From contig NZ_SZQF01000001.1 of NCBI RefSeq assembly GCF_005869935.1, positions 186,001-250,000 on the forward strand: a DNA stretch of 64,000 nt, given 5' to 3'. This document shows, one piece after another, positions 28,403 to 38,520 of the stretch. The position numbers and the translations under genes are program-made. Positions within the stretch are counted from its first letter, which is position 1. Every line of letters starts with the position of its first letter. A model generated the notes under the pieces. It had not been told where the DNA came from. It ran no database searches and saw only the letters and a list, made by a program, of their open reading frames with translations. The stretch is from Winogradskyella algicola. Its GTDB lineage: Bacteria; Bacteroidota; Bacteroidia; Flavobacteriales; Flavobacteriaceae.

Positions 28403-31400
28403 GTTGTGCTTTAATAATATCCATAACTTCTAAAGTTTTATCTGGATCATCCAGAACTTTATTTACCGCTAACATTAGCTTTTTCTCTTTTATGCCGCCA
28501 TCACGCCATCCATCTAATTTTGAAGATTGAATGACTTCATGAAGTCTTAATGCCAGATACTCATCTTGGTCTAAGTTGTCGTAAAGTGATCGTTTGGCAG
28601 GGCTATCTAAAGTACTTGGATAGGATCCGCTATCTTTTGGGTTAGAAACTTTTTTTGCTAGTTCTTTGATGTGATCCAAGTACTCAACGTAATTTAAGAC
28701 CTGTTCTTTTCGCTGCTTAATGATTTCATCTAAAAGCTTGGACATTTGCTCGTAGTACTTGGGATTGGTCTGGGATTCTTCAATAATTACCCTACGTACA
28801 TTATTTTCTATAGTTTCTGCTACTGCTTCTTGTTTTTTTGAATTTGAGTATTCCTCTTCAGGTTCCCCCACCTTAACAATAAGTTCAACTAAGCTTTGAT
28901 TTTCAAAATCAGATATTTTCTTGGAAGCTTTAGCGTCTAGATACATATCCATAAGCTGTCGCATACCTGGTTCAAATCGCTTAAAATCCAAATAGTCTCC
29001 ACTTGCCCGTTTTATGGTTTCTCGAAGATCTGAGTAATATTTTACTTCTTCCTTAATACTACTAGCCTCCTTTAACGAATAGCCTAATTTATGCATTTCG
29101 TTTGCTACGTTGGCATAAGCTCTTATCAATTTGACGACAGCTTTGTATAGTGCGACACGTTTTTCTTCAGTAGCCTTAATAGCCATTGGATCTTCCGCAT
29201 TACCACAAAAGAATTTGATAAATGTCGGTTCGTCTTTTGGCAATACTGGCTCGCACATAGCTCTAACCGATTCTAAAGCGGTTTCTAAGCGCTCTTTACT
29301 TTCTTCGTATCTATCCTTTAAAAGCCCCTTAACATCGTCTTCATCATAGTTATCAAAAACCTCAGAAGTGTAATCTGAGATGGATTTCTGAAGGCTCTTA
29401 AACAAATCTTTATAGTCTATTATATACCCATAGTCTTTACTGTCGTCATCCACTCTATTTACACGGCATATCGCTTGAAAAAGCCCATGATCCTGCATTG
29501 ACTTATCAATGTATAAATAAGTAGCTGAAGGCGCATCAAAACCTGTTAAAAGTTTATCCACGACTATCAGTAACTTCATTTTTGAGGGCTCGTTTATAAA
29601 TTTAGATTTGGCTAGTGCTTCAAAATCCTCTGTGGATTTTCCATTCAACATCTTTTTATAAACTTCATACTTTAGAAGTTTATCTGTTAGTCCTTCTCCT
29701 GTTTCCTCCCCTTTAATATCACCATGATGTGGCTGGTATGAGGTGATAATGGCACATTCTTTAAAACCTACCTTCTGAAATAGTTCGTAATATTTACATG
29801 CCTGATAAACAGAACCAGAGACTAACATTGCATTTCCATCTCCAGACGATAGACGCGGCTTTATCTTGAAATCTTTAACTATATCAATAACTATCTTATT
29901 TAGCCTAGACTCAGATCCCAATACCTTTTGCATAGTTCCCCAACGTTTTTTAAGCTCGGTTTTAGCAACATCTGTTAATCCTTTCGTTTCTGCTTCAAAC
30001 CACTCATCGACACTTCTCTGATCTGTTACAAACTGTTCTACATCTCTCGCTTCATACAGTAAATCTAATACTACACCATCCTCTACAGCTTCATCAAACT
30101 TGTATGGTTCACCTATGTACGGTCCGAAAACCTCTATACTCTTTTGTTTATCCTTTTTGAGCAATGGGGTTCCGGTATAACCAATGAAGAGCGCATCAGG
30201 TAAAATCATTTTCATTGCCTCATGTAATTTACCTGATTGGGTTCGGTGGCATTCATCTACAAATACATAAATATTACCTTTAGCCTTAAAATCAGAGGGC
30301 AAATTTGCCCTTACTTCTTCGATATAGGAATCATAGTCCCCTTCTTCTGAATTACGACCAAACTTATGTACCAAACTACAAACTAGCATTTCAGTCTTAT
30401 GATTGAGTACACTTATTAGGTCTCTCCCACTCTTGGTACGGTAGATACTTTCGTTGACTCCTTTGAACAGTTTTTCTATCTGGTCGTCTAGTTCATCTCG
30501 GTCTGTGATAATGAGTACCCTACTATCTTTTATGTTTTCGCGAATCCATTTTGTTAGCCAAATCATTGTAAGGCTTTTGCCAGATCCTTGTGTGTGCCAA
30601 AGTATCCCACCTGTATTAGTTAGGACATTGGTTTGTGCAGCCTTAACACCAAAGTACTGGTTTGGTCTTGCCAGTTTTTTAGTCCCCTTATCAAATACGA
30701 CGAAATCATGTATAAACTCAATTAAGCGCTCTTTTTGAAAAAGCTGACTCAAATGTTTATCTAAGATATAATCATATTCTATGGACTCTTCCTCTTTCCA
30801 TTTTAAATAATATTTTTCTGGTGTTTCTATAGTACCATAACGTGCTCCTTGGGTATCATTACCTGCAATTACCAATTGCATAGTTGTAAAAAACTTTTCA
30901 ATAAAGTCTTTTTTCTGGTTGTCTAGATTTTGACGGATGCCTTCGCTAACACTTACCTTACTTCGCTTAAGCTCAATTACTCCTACGGCTATTCCGTTGA
31001 TGTAAATCACTAAATCCGGACGTTTTGTATGTTTGCCTATAACTGTCACCTCTTCTGTTATGGAAAATTGGTTGTTATTAGGATTCTTCCAATCAATTAA
31101 CCAAACTGTTTCCTTTAATTCTCCAATATCCTCTCTTACAGTTACACCGTAACGCAAAAGCCCATAAACCTTTTTATTAGCTTCGTATAATCCCTCAGAT
31201 AAGTTTGTAGCTGTTGTAGTAAGTTTGCTAATTGCTTTTTGTGCGAGAACTTTTGAGTATCCTTTCTTTTGGGTTAAATAGGCAAAGAGTTCAGCCTCTT
31301 CTATGGGCTGGGTGCGTGATTGGTCTTCCCAATTACCCAAATAGGTGTATTTTAACTCTTCTTGGAATAGCTTTATTACTCGTTCTTGAGTCGTTAATTC

Positions 31401-31424
31401 TGATTTACCTATACTATTATTCAT
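28392..31424 (-). CDS. hsdR: type I restriction endonuclease subunit R
   Basis: The 1010-residue motor-nuclease subunit translocates DNA and cuts it away from the unmethylated site. The N-terminal nuclease motif is PDLVIYINGIAVGVIELKRSKV (PD...ExK, about 135-156). The SF2 helicase core has Walker A QGSGKSLTM (about 280-288), DECH box VDECHRTQSG (about 390), YTGTPLL, and motif VI VNRVDDDSKDYG. The C-terminal region (about 800-1010) is helical and joins the MTase. Length is normal and no break is seen. The start overlaps the upstream DUF262 gene (ATGA-type). It needs HsdM and HsdS encoded upstream in the same operon. Confidence 0.96.
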   Translation of the reverse strand: MNNSIGKSELTTQERVIKLFQEELKYTYLGNWEDQSRTQPIEEAELFAYLTQKKGYSKVLAQKAISKLTTTATNLSEGLYEANKKVYGLLRYGVTVREDIGELKETVWLIDWKNPNNNQFSITEEVTVIGKHTKRPDLVIYINGIAVGVIELKRSKVSVSEGIRQNLDNQKKDFIEKFFTTMQLVIAGNDTQGARYGTIETPEKYYLKWKEEESIEYDYILDKHLSQLFQKERLIEFIHDFVVFDKGTKKLARPNQYFGVKAAQTNVLTNTGGILWHTQGSGKSLTMIWLTKWIRENIKDSRVLIITDRDELDDQIEKLFKGVNESIYRTKSGRDLISVLNHKTEMLVCSLVHKFGRNSEEGDYDSYIEEVRANLPSDFKAKGNIYVFVDECHRTQSGKLHEAMKMILPDALFIGYTGTPLLKKDKQKSIEVFGPYIGEPYKFDEAVEDGVVLDLLYEARDVEQFVTDQRSVDEWFEAETKGLTDVAKTELKKRWGTMQKVLGSESRLNKIVIDIVKDFKIKPRLSSGDGNAMLVSGSVYQACKYYELFQKVGFKECAIITSYQPHHGDIKGEETGEGLTDKLLKYEVYKKMLNGKSTEDFEALAKSKFINEPSKMKLLIVVDKLLTGFDAPSATYLYIDKSMQDHGLFQAICRVNRVDDDSKDYGYIIDYKDLFKSLQKSISDYTSEVFDNYDEDDVKGLLKDRYEESKERLETALESVRAMCEPVLPKDEPTFIKFFCGNAEDPMAIKATEEKRVALYKAVVKLIRAYANVANEMHKLGYSLKEASSIKEEVKYYSDLRETIKRASGDYLDFKRFEPGMRQLMDMYLDAKASKKISDFENQSLVELIVKVGEPEEEYSNSKKQEAVAETIENNVRRVIIEESQTNPKYYEQMSKLLDEIIKQRKEQVLNYVEYLDHIKELAKKVSNPKDSGSYPSTLDSPAKRSLYDNLDQDEYLALRLHEVIQSSKLDGWRDGGIKEKKLMLAVNKVLDDPDKTLEVMDIIKAQREY

Positions 31425-33895
31425 CGTACTTTGGATAAGGTTTGTAGTGTGTCTGACAATCTGGTTTTGATTTCTGTTTCATCATTGAAAGTTAGATATA
31501 CTTTCTTTTCAGAATTGTCTATCTGCCATTCGTGCAGGCTTAATTTCTCTATTATATCTGAATTGATAATCGTATTCTCTTTGCTCACCAATTGCATTAA
31601 GAATTCCTTTTTGGTAGTGTAGGTAAGCTCTAAATTGTATAAATGGTCTCGATACTTCCAACCTTCAAAAATGATACACGAGAATGTATGTCTGGACATT
31701 GGGTTTTCCCAAAAGAAAATCTTTTTAAAAGGTTTGGGGTCCATCGCCTGCACCTCTTGAGTACAATAGTTCACATAAGATCTCAATTCTGCATGGCTTC
31801 CATAAATCCTAGTGGTTCGCAAGAGATAGATTTCATCTTCAGAGTTATACCTTATGAATCCTTTTTTACAAAAATCTATTGCGTGACGACTTGATATAAA
31901 GTACCACTTCCAATCCTTGGTACTATAATCACTTATTATTGCATTAAGATAGGTCTTTAAATCCCCTAAACTGTTTTCGATAGCGATAAAGAAGTTTTTA
32001 AGAATGTTTAACCCATTTTCACTATTGAATACTTTCTGCCAATTATCTCTTCTCGCTCTAAGTGAATCACCATTAGATAAAGGGATTAAATGATTTACCC
32101 GAACACTAGGTAAATAATCCCCAAAGGTTAACAGACTTCTCTGAAGAATACTCTCTTCATGACTTCTGATCTTTTCGCCAAACACTTCTCTTGCACAGTT
32201 ACTAAAGGAAACGAAATTTTTATAGTTATAAACATTGTCTTCTAAAGATAGCTTTAATATGAAACCTATATCTCCTTTAAAGTACTTATGGTTTTCAGTC
32301 TCATTTATCTTAATTTCCCAATCGTTATCCGTATCTCTTTTTAGATTAAATTTGATTAATTCCTGCTTTACAGTATCACCAAAGAAAGAAACACTACCTC
32401 CTTCTTCCAACAAGTAATTGTCTATCGTATCTATATGTTCCCTAAGACTATACAAGGCAATTACAGCGTCAATGTAGTTGGAAGGGTTTTGGATATAGGT
32501 ATTGAAAATAATATTTCTCGTAAACCGCATCCATTTTTTGAATTTGTCTTCTGAGTCTTTTTCTTGTGAGTAATTGAGGAATAGTAGCAATACATAATAA
32601 AAAACAGATTCTGGTCTGTCTATAGCTTGGTCATTGTTAAGGTAAAACTTTGTAAGATGAAGGTCTTCACCAAAGAATACCTCTCCCGTGATTTCCTGTA
32701 GCCAGTTTTCGTACTTAGCTATCAATTCCCGATTTGAAACTGCGTTTAGAGAGCTAAACAGAAAGTTGAGTGTTTCAATATTAAAAAAGTCCTTTTCTTC
32801 AAAAAGCGAAAATGGGATGTAGGCACTTTCTCTTACTATACGTGTAAATTCTTCATCAACCTTTTTACCCTCAGTTGCTATATAATGATATAGTGTTATT
32901 TGCTTAAAGGCATGGTACATAATATCATCTACATAAAATATGCTAGGACTCTTATTTTTCCAAAATACGTCTAGCCACTCCTTATCTAATTTCCTTTTCC
33001 AATCCTTTTCTTTAATATTATCGCTGTACTCATTTTTAAAAACATAATTTTGAAGCCAAGCCTTGAAATGCTCAAATTCTGACAACTGTTTTCCCCTTGC
33101 ATTCATTTTAACATAAAGCTCATCTGTTTGGTTTAGCTTATCTAAATCCAAAAAATCAAAGGCAATACTTGGGTTTTCTATGTCAATCAATCTCTCTAGC
33201 AAGCGCTCTTTTTCCTCTGCACTACTTAACTGGCTGTCGAGTTCGTCTAGCATTACTAACATACCTCTGACAGTTGCATCTTTTAGCCATATATGCCTGA
33301 ACCATACTTTATTTTTAATGTTTTCTGATACAGAAGATTTTCTACTTTTTATATCCTCTACATTCTCAAAATCACAGATAGCATTAGTAAATTCCATAGA
33401 ACTCTTACGTGTTTTGTAAGTAAATCGTCTAAGGGTTTTTAAATGGTTTTTTAGGTCTGAATTTGCCGAATGTACCGCCAAGTACCAGTGCAGTAAAAAC
33501 AACGTCGTAAGCCTTTGCTGACCATCTAAGGGTATAAATATAGGAAGGTTTACATCGTCGTTTCTTTCATTACTTAACGATTCTATTTTGGTAATAATCC
33601 CCATATCCAATTGCTTGGCATATCCTTCTACTGCGTTTAGTATATTCTCAATGGCTCTTTTGTTTCGTTGACGTTCTTCAACCTTTTCCTTACCATCTAT
33701 CTTACCATAAACAAAGCCTAAGTGAAGGGGAACATCTTGTTTATCGGTTAGAGAAACTATAAGGTCTTTTACAAATTTTTGTCGAATAGTCTTAACCCTA
33801 TCATCTTCTCTACCCTGAGCGTACTCACGCTGTATCACAGGTACTACGATCCTATTATCTTGTATTAACCTCCAAAACGTTTCGCTTCGTCTCAT
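31421..33895 (-). CDS. DUF262 protein (second, GmrS-like)
   Basis: The 824-residue protein has an N-terminal DUF262 domain (about 1-300): VPVIQREYAQGRED (about 18-31) and the nucleotide-hydrolysis motif FIPLDGQQRLTTLFLLHW (about 120-137). DUF262 proteins such as GmrS, BrxU and SspE use NTP to control DNA cleavage of modified phage DNA or to sense invasion. The long C-terminal half (about 330-824) is helical with RVNHLIPLSNGDSLRARRDN near 605, a position and sequence that could be a degenerate HNH/DUF1524 core lacking the usual spacing. It overlaps both neighbours by 4 bp, so it is tightly coupled with the DUF262 gene before it and hsdR after it. Confidence 0.85.
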   Translation of the reverse strand: MRRSETFWRLIQDNRIVVPVIQREYAQGREDDRVKTIRQKFVKDLIVSLTDKQDVPLHLGFVYGKIDGKEKVEERQRNKRAIENILNAVEGYAKQLDMGIITKIESLSNERNDDVNLPIFIPLDGQQRLTTLFLLHWYLAVHSANSDLKNHLKTLRRFTYKTRKSSMEFTNAICDFENVEDIKSRKSSVSENIKNKVWFRHIWLKDATVRGMLVMLDELDSQLSSAEEKERLLERLIDIENPSIAFDFLDLDKLNQTDELYVKMNARGKQLSEFEHFKAWLQNYVFKNEYSDNIKEKDWKRKLDKEWLDVFWKNKSPSIFYVDDIMYHAFKQITLYHYIATEGKKVDEEFTRIVRESAYIPFSLFEEKDFFNIETLNFLFSSLNAVSNRELIAKYENWLQEITGEVFFGEDLHLTKFYLNNDQAIDRPESVFYYVLLLFLNYSQEKDSEDKFKKWMRFTRNIIFNTYIQNPSNYIDAVIALYSLREHIDTIDNYLLEEGGSVSFFGDTVKQELIKFNLKRDTDNDWEIKINETENHKYFKGDIGFILKLSLEDNVYNYKNFVSFSNCAREVFGEKIRSHEESILQRSLLTFGDYLPSVRVNHLIPLSNGDSLRARRDNWQKVFNSENGLNILKNFFIAIENSLGDLKTYLNAIISDYSTKDWKWYFISSRHAIDFCKKGFIRYNSEDEIYLLRTTRIYGSHAELRSYVNYCTQEVQAMDPKPFKKIFFWENPMSRHTFSCIIFEGWKYRDHLYNLELTYTTKKEFLMQLVSKENTIINSDIIEKLSLHEWQIDNSEKKVYLTFNDETEIKTRLSDTLQTLSKVR

Positions 33896-35769
33896 ACTAT
33901 AGCTTCTGTTTTTAGGAATTTTTCGATACTTGATTGGATATTCTGAAGATAGTCATCCCTGTCAATCGATCCCCAAAATGTCATGTTCACATCTCCTTGA
34001 CTTGTAAAGTATTTTAAAAATACATGTTTTGTACTTATAGGAATGTAAGGTTTGATTTTTTCGCTTTTCTCATATTCCTTATTGTACTCTTCTAAGGTCA
34101 TCTTATCTATGTTTAGTATCTTTTCCCTCTTTTCATTGAAAAACAAATTACCTACACTACTATTTGTGCGTCTGTCTAAAAGACAAAGATTGCTAAGACT
34201 GTCTTTGTTAAAATAACTAGAAACCGATTCATCTAGACTTCTTACAAGCCTTTTTAACTCTCTGTCGTTACCTGAAACACCTTCTTCCTTAGTTTTACTT
34301 CGTACTATCGCAATCCGGCTTTGAAGCACTTCTAGATTGTCTTTATTAAGTTCTTTTTCTCGACTAAAGTTATCCGCTAAAGCTTCAATATCCCTTAACC
34401 AAGATTCTATTTGTGATATACTTTCAAACAAGTCAGTATTCTGAGCATGTATATGTTCTAAACTCCAACCTTGTTCCTTTTTAAGCCTATCGAAAGGGAA
34501 TCTGTAGTAGTTATCTGTATAGTAGTAGTTAATAATATTGTGCAGTACCAGTATGGTTTCTATTTGTTTGTTGCTTCCGCCATAGGTCACTGTTTCTAAA
34601 TTGAATTTATCCTTTGCTTTGTCACCATACAAATAACTATAAATAGCTCGTTTTAAGCCTTCTACAAATTCAGACTTTATTAAAGTCTCTTCGTAATCTT
34701 TCTTAAGTTGCGATATTGTTGTTATACCTTCAAATACAATAAATCCTATGAGGTGATATAAATGTCTATCGTGATACCACTCGTATAGTTGATTGAAAAG
34801 CTCATTGATTTCTTGCCAATTAAGCCTTTCTTGGTCGTTATTTATTCTATGATCCTTGAATTCCTGCAAGTATTTATGGTAACTGTAGAGTTCGTCATTG
34901 TTACTCGCAGGTTTTTCTCTGATTAAATCGAATAGCAGGTCTATTCTGTTGGACTTTTTATTATCTGAAGTGTCATTACTAACAAAAAGCCAGAACGTAT
35001 CGTCTTGCAGTTGATTTTCAATAAAATTCCACTCTTCGGCGAACTGGTTTAATTTAAAACTCCGTAGTTCTACGTTTTTTTCCTCGTTAAGCTGTAGAAC
35101 GAATAATGCTTTAATAAGCTCTGCCTGTGCGAGCTCTATTTTTCCTTGATTAAATTTAATAAAAACCTCCTCGGGATTTTCCTCTCCTTTATGCTGATAC
35201 CAGATGATCTTAACATACTCTAATAGGTTAGTTTTAAAGTATTGACGTGACTCTTGCATATAATCTAACCATGCTTTAATGTACTGATACGCACAGTAAA
35301 AATGGTAATTATCTACATTATCTATATCGTCTTCTTCAAAATCCTTAGCATACGCTGTCCATGCTTTTTGTAGCATTGGTGTAATTTGAGTATCCAAGTC
35401 AGCTTGTACATCTATACCTGCTACTCCATTTATTTGGGTTATCTCATTTAAAAATGCTTCACTGCTTTCCCTAGTTCTATAGGTTATACTGTAGATATTT
35501 TCTTTTAAGCACTTAAGTATAATAAAAATGGTTGTGAGCCTTTGCTGACCGTCTATAAGCTCATAAGTGTTTTCTTTGATGGGCTTTACCACCAAAGGTT
35601 GTAAACAATAAAAGGATTCATTTCCTCCCCTTTCAAACTCTAAGATATCTGTCAGTAGCTCATGAACCTGCTGTAAACCCCATTTGTAACCTCTTTGGTA
35701 ATCCTCTACCAGAAAGTGATAGTCTTTTAAAGCCTCTATTGATACTATGTCTTCGTTACTTTTATCCAA
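33892..35769 (-). CDS. DUF262-DUF1524 protein (GmrSD-like)
   Basis: The 625-residue protein has an N-terminal DUF262 domain with YQRGYKW (about 19-25) and ELIDGQQRLTTIFIIL (about 70-85), and a C-terminal DUF1524-type HNH nuclease: SLEHIHAQN (about 430) with the partner stretch LSNLCLLDRRTNSSVGNLFFNEKRE about 110 residues later. This is the domain order of type IV GmrSD nucleases that cut modified phage DNA in an NTP-stimulated manner. It is the first of two consecutive DUF262 genes inside a type I RM operon. Start by ATG 3 bp after the membrane protein gene. Target specificity is unknown. Confidence 0.88.
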   Translation of the reverse strand: MDKSNEDIVSIEALKDYHFLVEDYQRGYKWGLQQVHELLTDILEFERGGNESFYCLQPLVVKPIKENTYELIDGQQRLTTIFIILKCLKENIYSITYRTRESSEAFLNEITQINGVAGIDVQADLDTQITPMLQKAWTAYAKDFEEDDIDNVDNYHFYCAYQYIKAWLDYMQESRQYFKTNLLEYVKIIWYQHKGEENPEEVFIKFNQGKIELAQAELIKALFVLQLNEEKNVELRSFKLNQFAEEWNFIENQLQDDTFWLFVSNDTSDNKKSNRIDLLFDLIREKPASNNDELYSYHKYLQEFKDHRINNDQERLNWQEINELFNQLYEWYHDRHLYHLIGFIVFEGITTISQLKKDYEETLIKSEFVEGLKRAIYSYLYGDKAKDKFNLETVTYGGSNKQIETILVLHNIINYYYTDNYYRFPFDRLKKEQGWSLEHIHAQNTDLFESISQIESWLRDIEALADNFSREKELNKDNLEVLQSRIAIVRSKTKEEGVSGNDRELKRLVRSLDESVSSYFNKDSLSNLCLLDRRTNSSVGNLFFNEKREKILNIDKMTLEEYNKEYEKSEKIKPYIPISTKHVFLKYFTSQGDVNMTFWGSIDRDDYLQNIQSSIEKFLKTEAIV

Positions 35770-35772
35770 CCT

Positions 35773-36282
35773 CTATTTCTTTGTATTATATCCTAAGAAG
35801 AACTGCTCACCTTCTTTTAAATAAAAAGCTTCTTGTCCAAATCTGTTATACTCTTCTTGCCATGCCTCTCTAATAATCCGATGATTATTGTACCAGGAAT
35901 TCATACCTGCTTCCCAGGATTTCCATAAATCTAGATCTATTCTCTCGTTTTTATACCAGTAATATTCTTCTGCACAGAGATTGAAATAGTCGTTAAGTTT
36001 ATATCTTAAAAGCTTGTATTCATCTGGCTTTTGATCCATTAACATCTCCATAGACTCAAACTGGGTAATGGCTTCTAGATCGTCATTTAGCTTATCGTAT
36101 CTTTTATTGAACTCACTAAAGAGCTCTTTTTGTAGCCTGTGCTTTGCAATATTGTTTTGTGTTCTGTTATAAATAATGGTTGCACCAAGAACACTGAAGC
36201 CTAAAATACTAGTGATAACGATTTCACTTAATTTAATTGCTGTATCAGAGTTTGTAGAGATTATGTCTAAGATAAAAGTCAT
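35773..36282 (-). CDS. small membrane protein of the RM operon
   Basis: The 169-residue protein has an N-terminal membrane helix (about 17-40, LSEIVITSILGFSVLGATIIYN) followed by a cytoplasmic helical domain rich in Trp, Tyr and acidic residues (EEYYWYKNERIDLDLWKSWEAGMNSWYNNH). Proteins of this plan are frequent hypothetical neighbours of defence genes and resemble DUF4760-like membrane proteins; I cannot assign a function. It lies 3 bp before the DUF262-DUF1524 gene, so it is probably made together with it and could act as an effector or anchor. Confidence 0.75.
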   Translation of the reverse strand: MTFILDIISTNSDTAIKLSEIVITSILGFSVLGATIIYNRTQNNIAKHRLQKELFSEFNKRYDKLNDDLEAITQFESMEMLMDQKPDEYKLLRYKLNDYFNLCAEEYYWYKNERIDLDLWKSWEAGMNSWYNNHRIIREAWQEEYNRFGQEAFYLKEGEQFFLGYNTKK

Positions 36283-36302
36283 TGAATACGCTTATTATAT
36301 GA

Positions 36303-36794
36303 TTAAAAGTTGTCATCTATAAAACCTATCTCTTCTAAGCTAAGATTAGGCATATAGTCAGAGTCCTTCATTTTAAAAATGGCTGAAAAGAACTTTCCTA
36401 TCGTTTTTGAATCCCTGAAACACAGTTTAAGATCTTCGCTTATTTGTTTACGATACTGAAGCTTTAACAACCATACTTTAGTGTATATAGTTTCTAAATC
36501 CTCTGGATCTTGTGATATGCCTTTTGCCGCTTTTGTTATCTCTTGTTCGTGAGATTTAAAATTCATAAGGTTAACAAGCTCATTAAAATCATCGTAAGGA
36601 TATTGATCTATTGTTACCTCTAGATAATCATGGCAGATGTATGTAAACGCTATGGCATATAATTTACCTTCTAAACTTTCTATCTCATTTTCTGAAATAC
36701 TAGGGTAACCAAAAAGTGATTGCACAACCGCATAAAGGTTAGTACATTCTTTGCTATAGGCATCTAGCGTATTAAAGGGTAGGCTCGTTTTCAT
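36303..36794 (-). CDS. hypothetical protein of the RM operon
   Basis: The 163-residue protein is soluble, acidic and helical, with no motif that I recognise. Notable are the N-terminal DAYSKECTNLYAVVQSLFGYP and central YDDFNELVNLMNFKSHEQEI. It lies 10 bp after hsdS and 20 bp before the membrane protein gene, on the same strand, so it belongs to the operon. Possibilities include an immunity-like or adaptor protein for the embedded DUF262 module. Confidence 0.7.
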   Translation of the reverse strand: MKTSLPFNTLDAYSKECTNLYAVVQSLFGYPSISENEIESLEGKLYAIAFTYICHDYLEVTIDQYPYDDFNELVNLMNFKSHEQEITKAAKGISQDPEDLETIYTKVWLLKLQYRKQISEDLKLCFRDSKTIGKFFSAIFKMKDSDYMPNLSLEEIGFIDDNF

Positions 36795-36804
36795 ATACAG
36801 TATG

Positions 36805-38064
36805 TTAATTAACTAATCTAGTTTTACCGGTTAAAAGCTCTTGCATCATGCCCTGCTTAAGAGTTTGGTATTTTGCTTTTTTGATTTCAAGTAGTTCTAT
36901 CTCGGTATCCATATCAGATAAGATCTCAGCGATAGCTTTTTGTTCTTTTACATCAATCGGGTAAGAACAATGAAACAATACTAATCTGCCTTTTTGAATA
37001 TTAGGCAATCCACTACCTACCCTAAGAGACATTATTGAATTTTCCATGTATTTCAAAAAAAGATACAGATATTGTTGATTAACCTCTGGCGTTTTCAGTT
37101 GCAAAGTATAACAATGCCCTCCGCTCCAAAATTTTGTTTTTAATAAATTTACATATCCACAAGAATTTCCTCCCTCACTTATAGTTATGGTATTTTCTCT
37201 TCTATTCCATTTTTCACAATATCCAGATGGTTCTACACCTCCATTAATGACAGGATAAGCCCCACTTGAAGAAAGTCTATCCCTATTAAGTTGCTCTCCT
37301 TTATCAAGCTTTATTATTTCTCCCAAAGTCTTCTCTGTCCACTCCTCATTAAATCCAGGTAAGCGTTTACCTCCTTTTTGGGGTGGTGTGAGCAACTGTT
37401 GCATGGCTCCTTGCTTAATGGCTTTCTTTTTTGTGATTAGCTCTTCTAGGTTGCTTATAAGGGCATCTACATCGCTTAGGGCTGTCGCTATGGCTTTTTG
37501 TTCTTTTAGGGTTGGGGGAAGATTTATAGGCAAAATTTTGGCTATTTTCCCAGTATAACTTTGCTGTTTGGTACCTTGACAAAATTTAAATGCAAGTAAA
37601 TTTCCATATTGAACATAGAAATGATAAAGGTATTCTGTCAAGATTTTACCTGCTAAAGGAAATAAAGCCATGCAGGACTGATTTGTAGTTGCCTCTATAC
37701 CGGTAACTCCACAACTACCTCTGGTACCCGCAGCTTCAAGTCCCGTGATAGCCATCAGAAATGTACCTACTGGAAGAAGTTTTAAATTTGTTTTTACAAC
37801 CGCTTCATTTGTGATTTTTTCTTCAGTATCACGGATAATGTTATACTTAAGTTCACCACTAGTTATCCAAGGAATTTTACCTTTATAAAACTCTGGGTTT
37901 CCTCTATACGGCGTCATTCCACTGCTGAAACCCGTTAGAACATCTTGAAATTCGCAAGAAACCCAATCAGAAGGAATAACCCCCAACTCAGTTTGTTTAT
38001 AGCCTACAGGTGCGGATTTACTATGGTTTGTACTTTGCTCTTTATTTATTTGCTGTTCTAACAT
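36805..38064 (-). CDS. hsdS: type I RM specificity subunit S
   Basis: The 419-residue subunit binds the bipartite DNA target. Two target-recognition domains are seen, about 35-175 and 240-380, each followed by a helical spacer: LPPTLKEQKAIATALSDVDALISNLEELITKKKAIKQGAMQQLL (about 183-226) and YPIDVKEQKAIAEILSDMDTEIELLEIKKAKYQTLKQGMMQELLTGKTRL at the end. This internal symmetry is typical. The recognition sequence cannot be read from the protein. Length is normal. It lies between a small unknown protein gene and the embedded accessory genes. Confidence 0.95.
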   Translation of the reverse strand: MLEQQINKEQSTNHSKSAPVGYKQTELGVIPSDWVSCEFQDVLTGFSSGMTPYRGNPEFYKGKIPWITSGELKYNIIRDTEEKITNEAVVKTNLKLLPVGTFLMAITGLEAAGTRGSCGVTGIEATTNQSCMALFPLAGKILTEYLYHFYVQYGNLLAFKFCQGTKQQSYTGKIAKILPINLPPTLKEQKAIATALSDVDALISNLEELITKKKAIKQGAMQQLLTPPQKGGKRLPGFNEEWTEKTLGEIIKLDKGEQLNRDRLSSSGAYPVINGGVEPSGYCEKWNRRENTITISEGGNSCGYVNLLKTKFWSGGHCYTLQLKTPEVNQQYLYLFLKYMENSIMSLRVGSGLPNIQKGRLVLFHCSYPIDVKEQKAIAEILSDMDTEIELLEIKKAKYQTLKQGMMQELLTGKTRLVN

Positions 38065-38068
38065 TTTA

Positions 38069-38503
38069 CTACTCGTCTTCTATACTTATCGATAGCTCTA
38101 TTTTAGAGTGCTCTTCCTCATTTTCGAGGCGATTTAATATTAAAATGGCATCTTCCTTAAGTTTATAGATGTCTCCATATTCCTCTGCAGCAAGATCGCT
38201 TAAAACATATTCGTACAGGCAGGTTCTATGACCTCCAAACTTAGCATCATAACTATACGTTGTTTCTTCTATTACAAAATTTTCGCCTTCCATTGAAATT
38301 GTTATATCCATGGATTCGTTATTATTTCTATACACTATGGAAAAGGAAAACTCAAGTTGTGATTCATCATGGTCAAACCAGTGCAATACTTTCTCTAAGG
38401 CGATTAATTCACTTTTTGTAAAACGCTCAAGGTCTGCAGCGCGAGCGATAATCTCTCTACTTATTTCTCTCTGTTTTTTCTCTATTGGTACTTCTGAAAT
38501 CAA
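38069..38503 (-). CDS. hypothetical protein between hsdM and hsdS
   Basis: The 144-residue acidic protein has a helical N-terminal third (KKQREISREIIARAADLERFTKSELIALEKVLHWF) and a beta-rich middle (QLEFSFSIVYRNNNESMDITISMEGENFVIEETTYSYDAKFGG) with an acidic C-terminus. There is no catalytic motif and no known family. It lies 18 bp after hsdM and 4 bp before hsdS, so it will be co-expressed with the methyltransferase. It may be an RM regulator or a DNA-mimic type inhibitor, judging only by the acidic composition. Confidence 0.7.
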   Translation of the reverse strand: MISEVPIEKKQREISREIIARAADLERFTKSELIALEKVLHWFDHDESQLEFSFSIVYRNNNESMDITISMEGENFVIEETTYSYDAKFGGHRTCLYEYVLSDLAAEEYGDIYKLKEDAILILNRLENEEEHSKIELSISIEDE

Positions 38504-38520
38504 TTTATGTTTTTTTTAGG

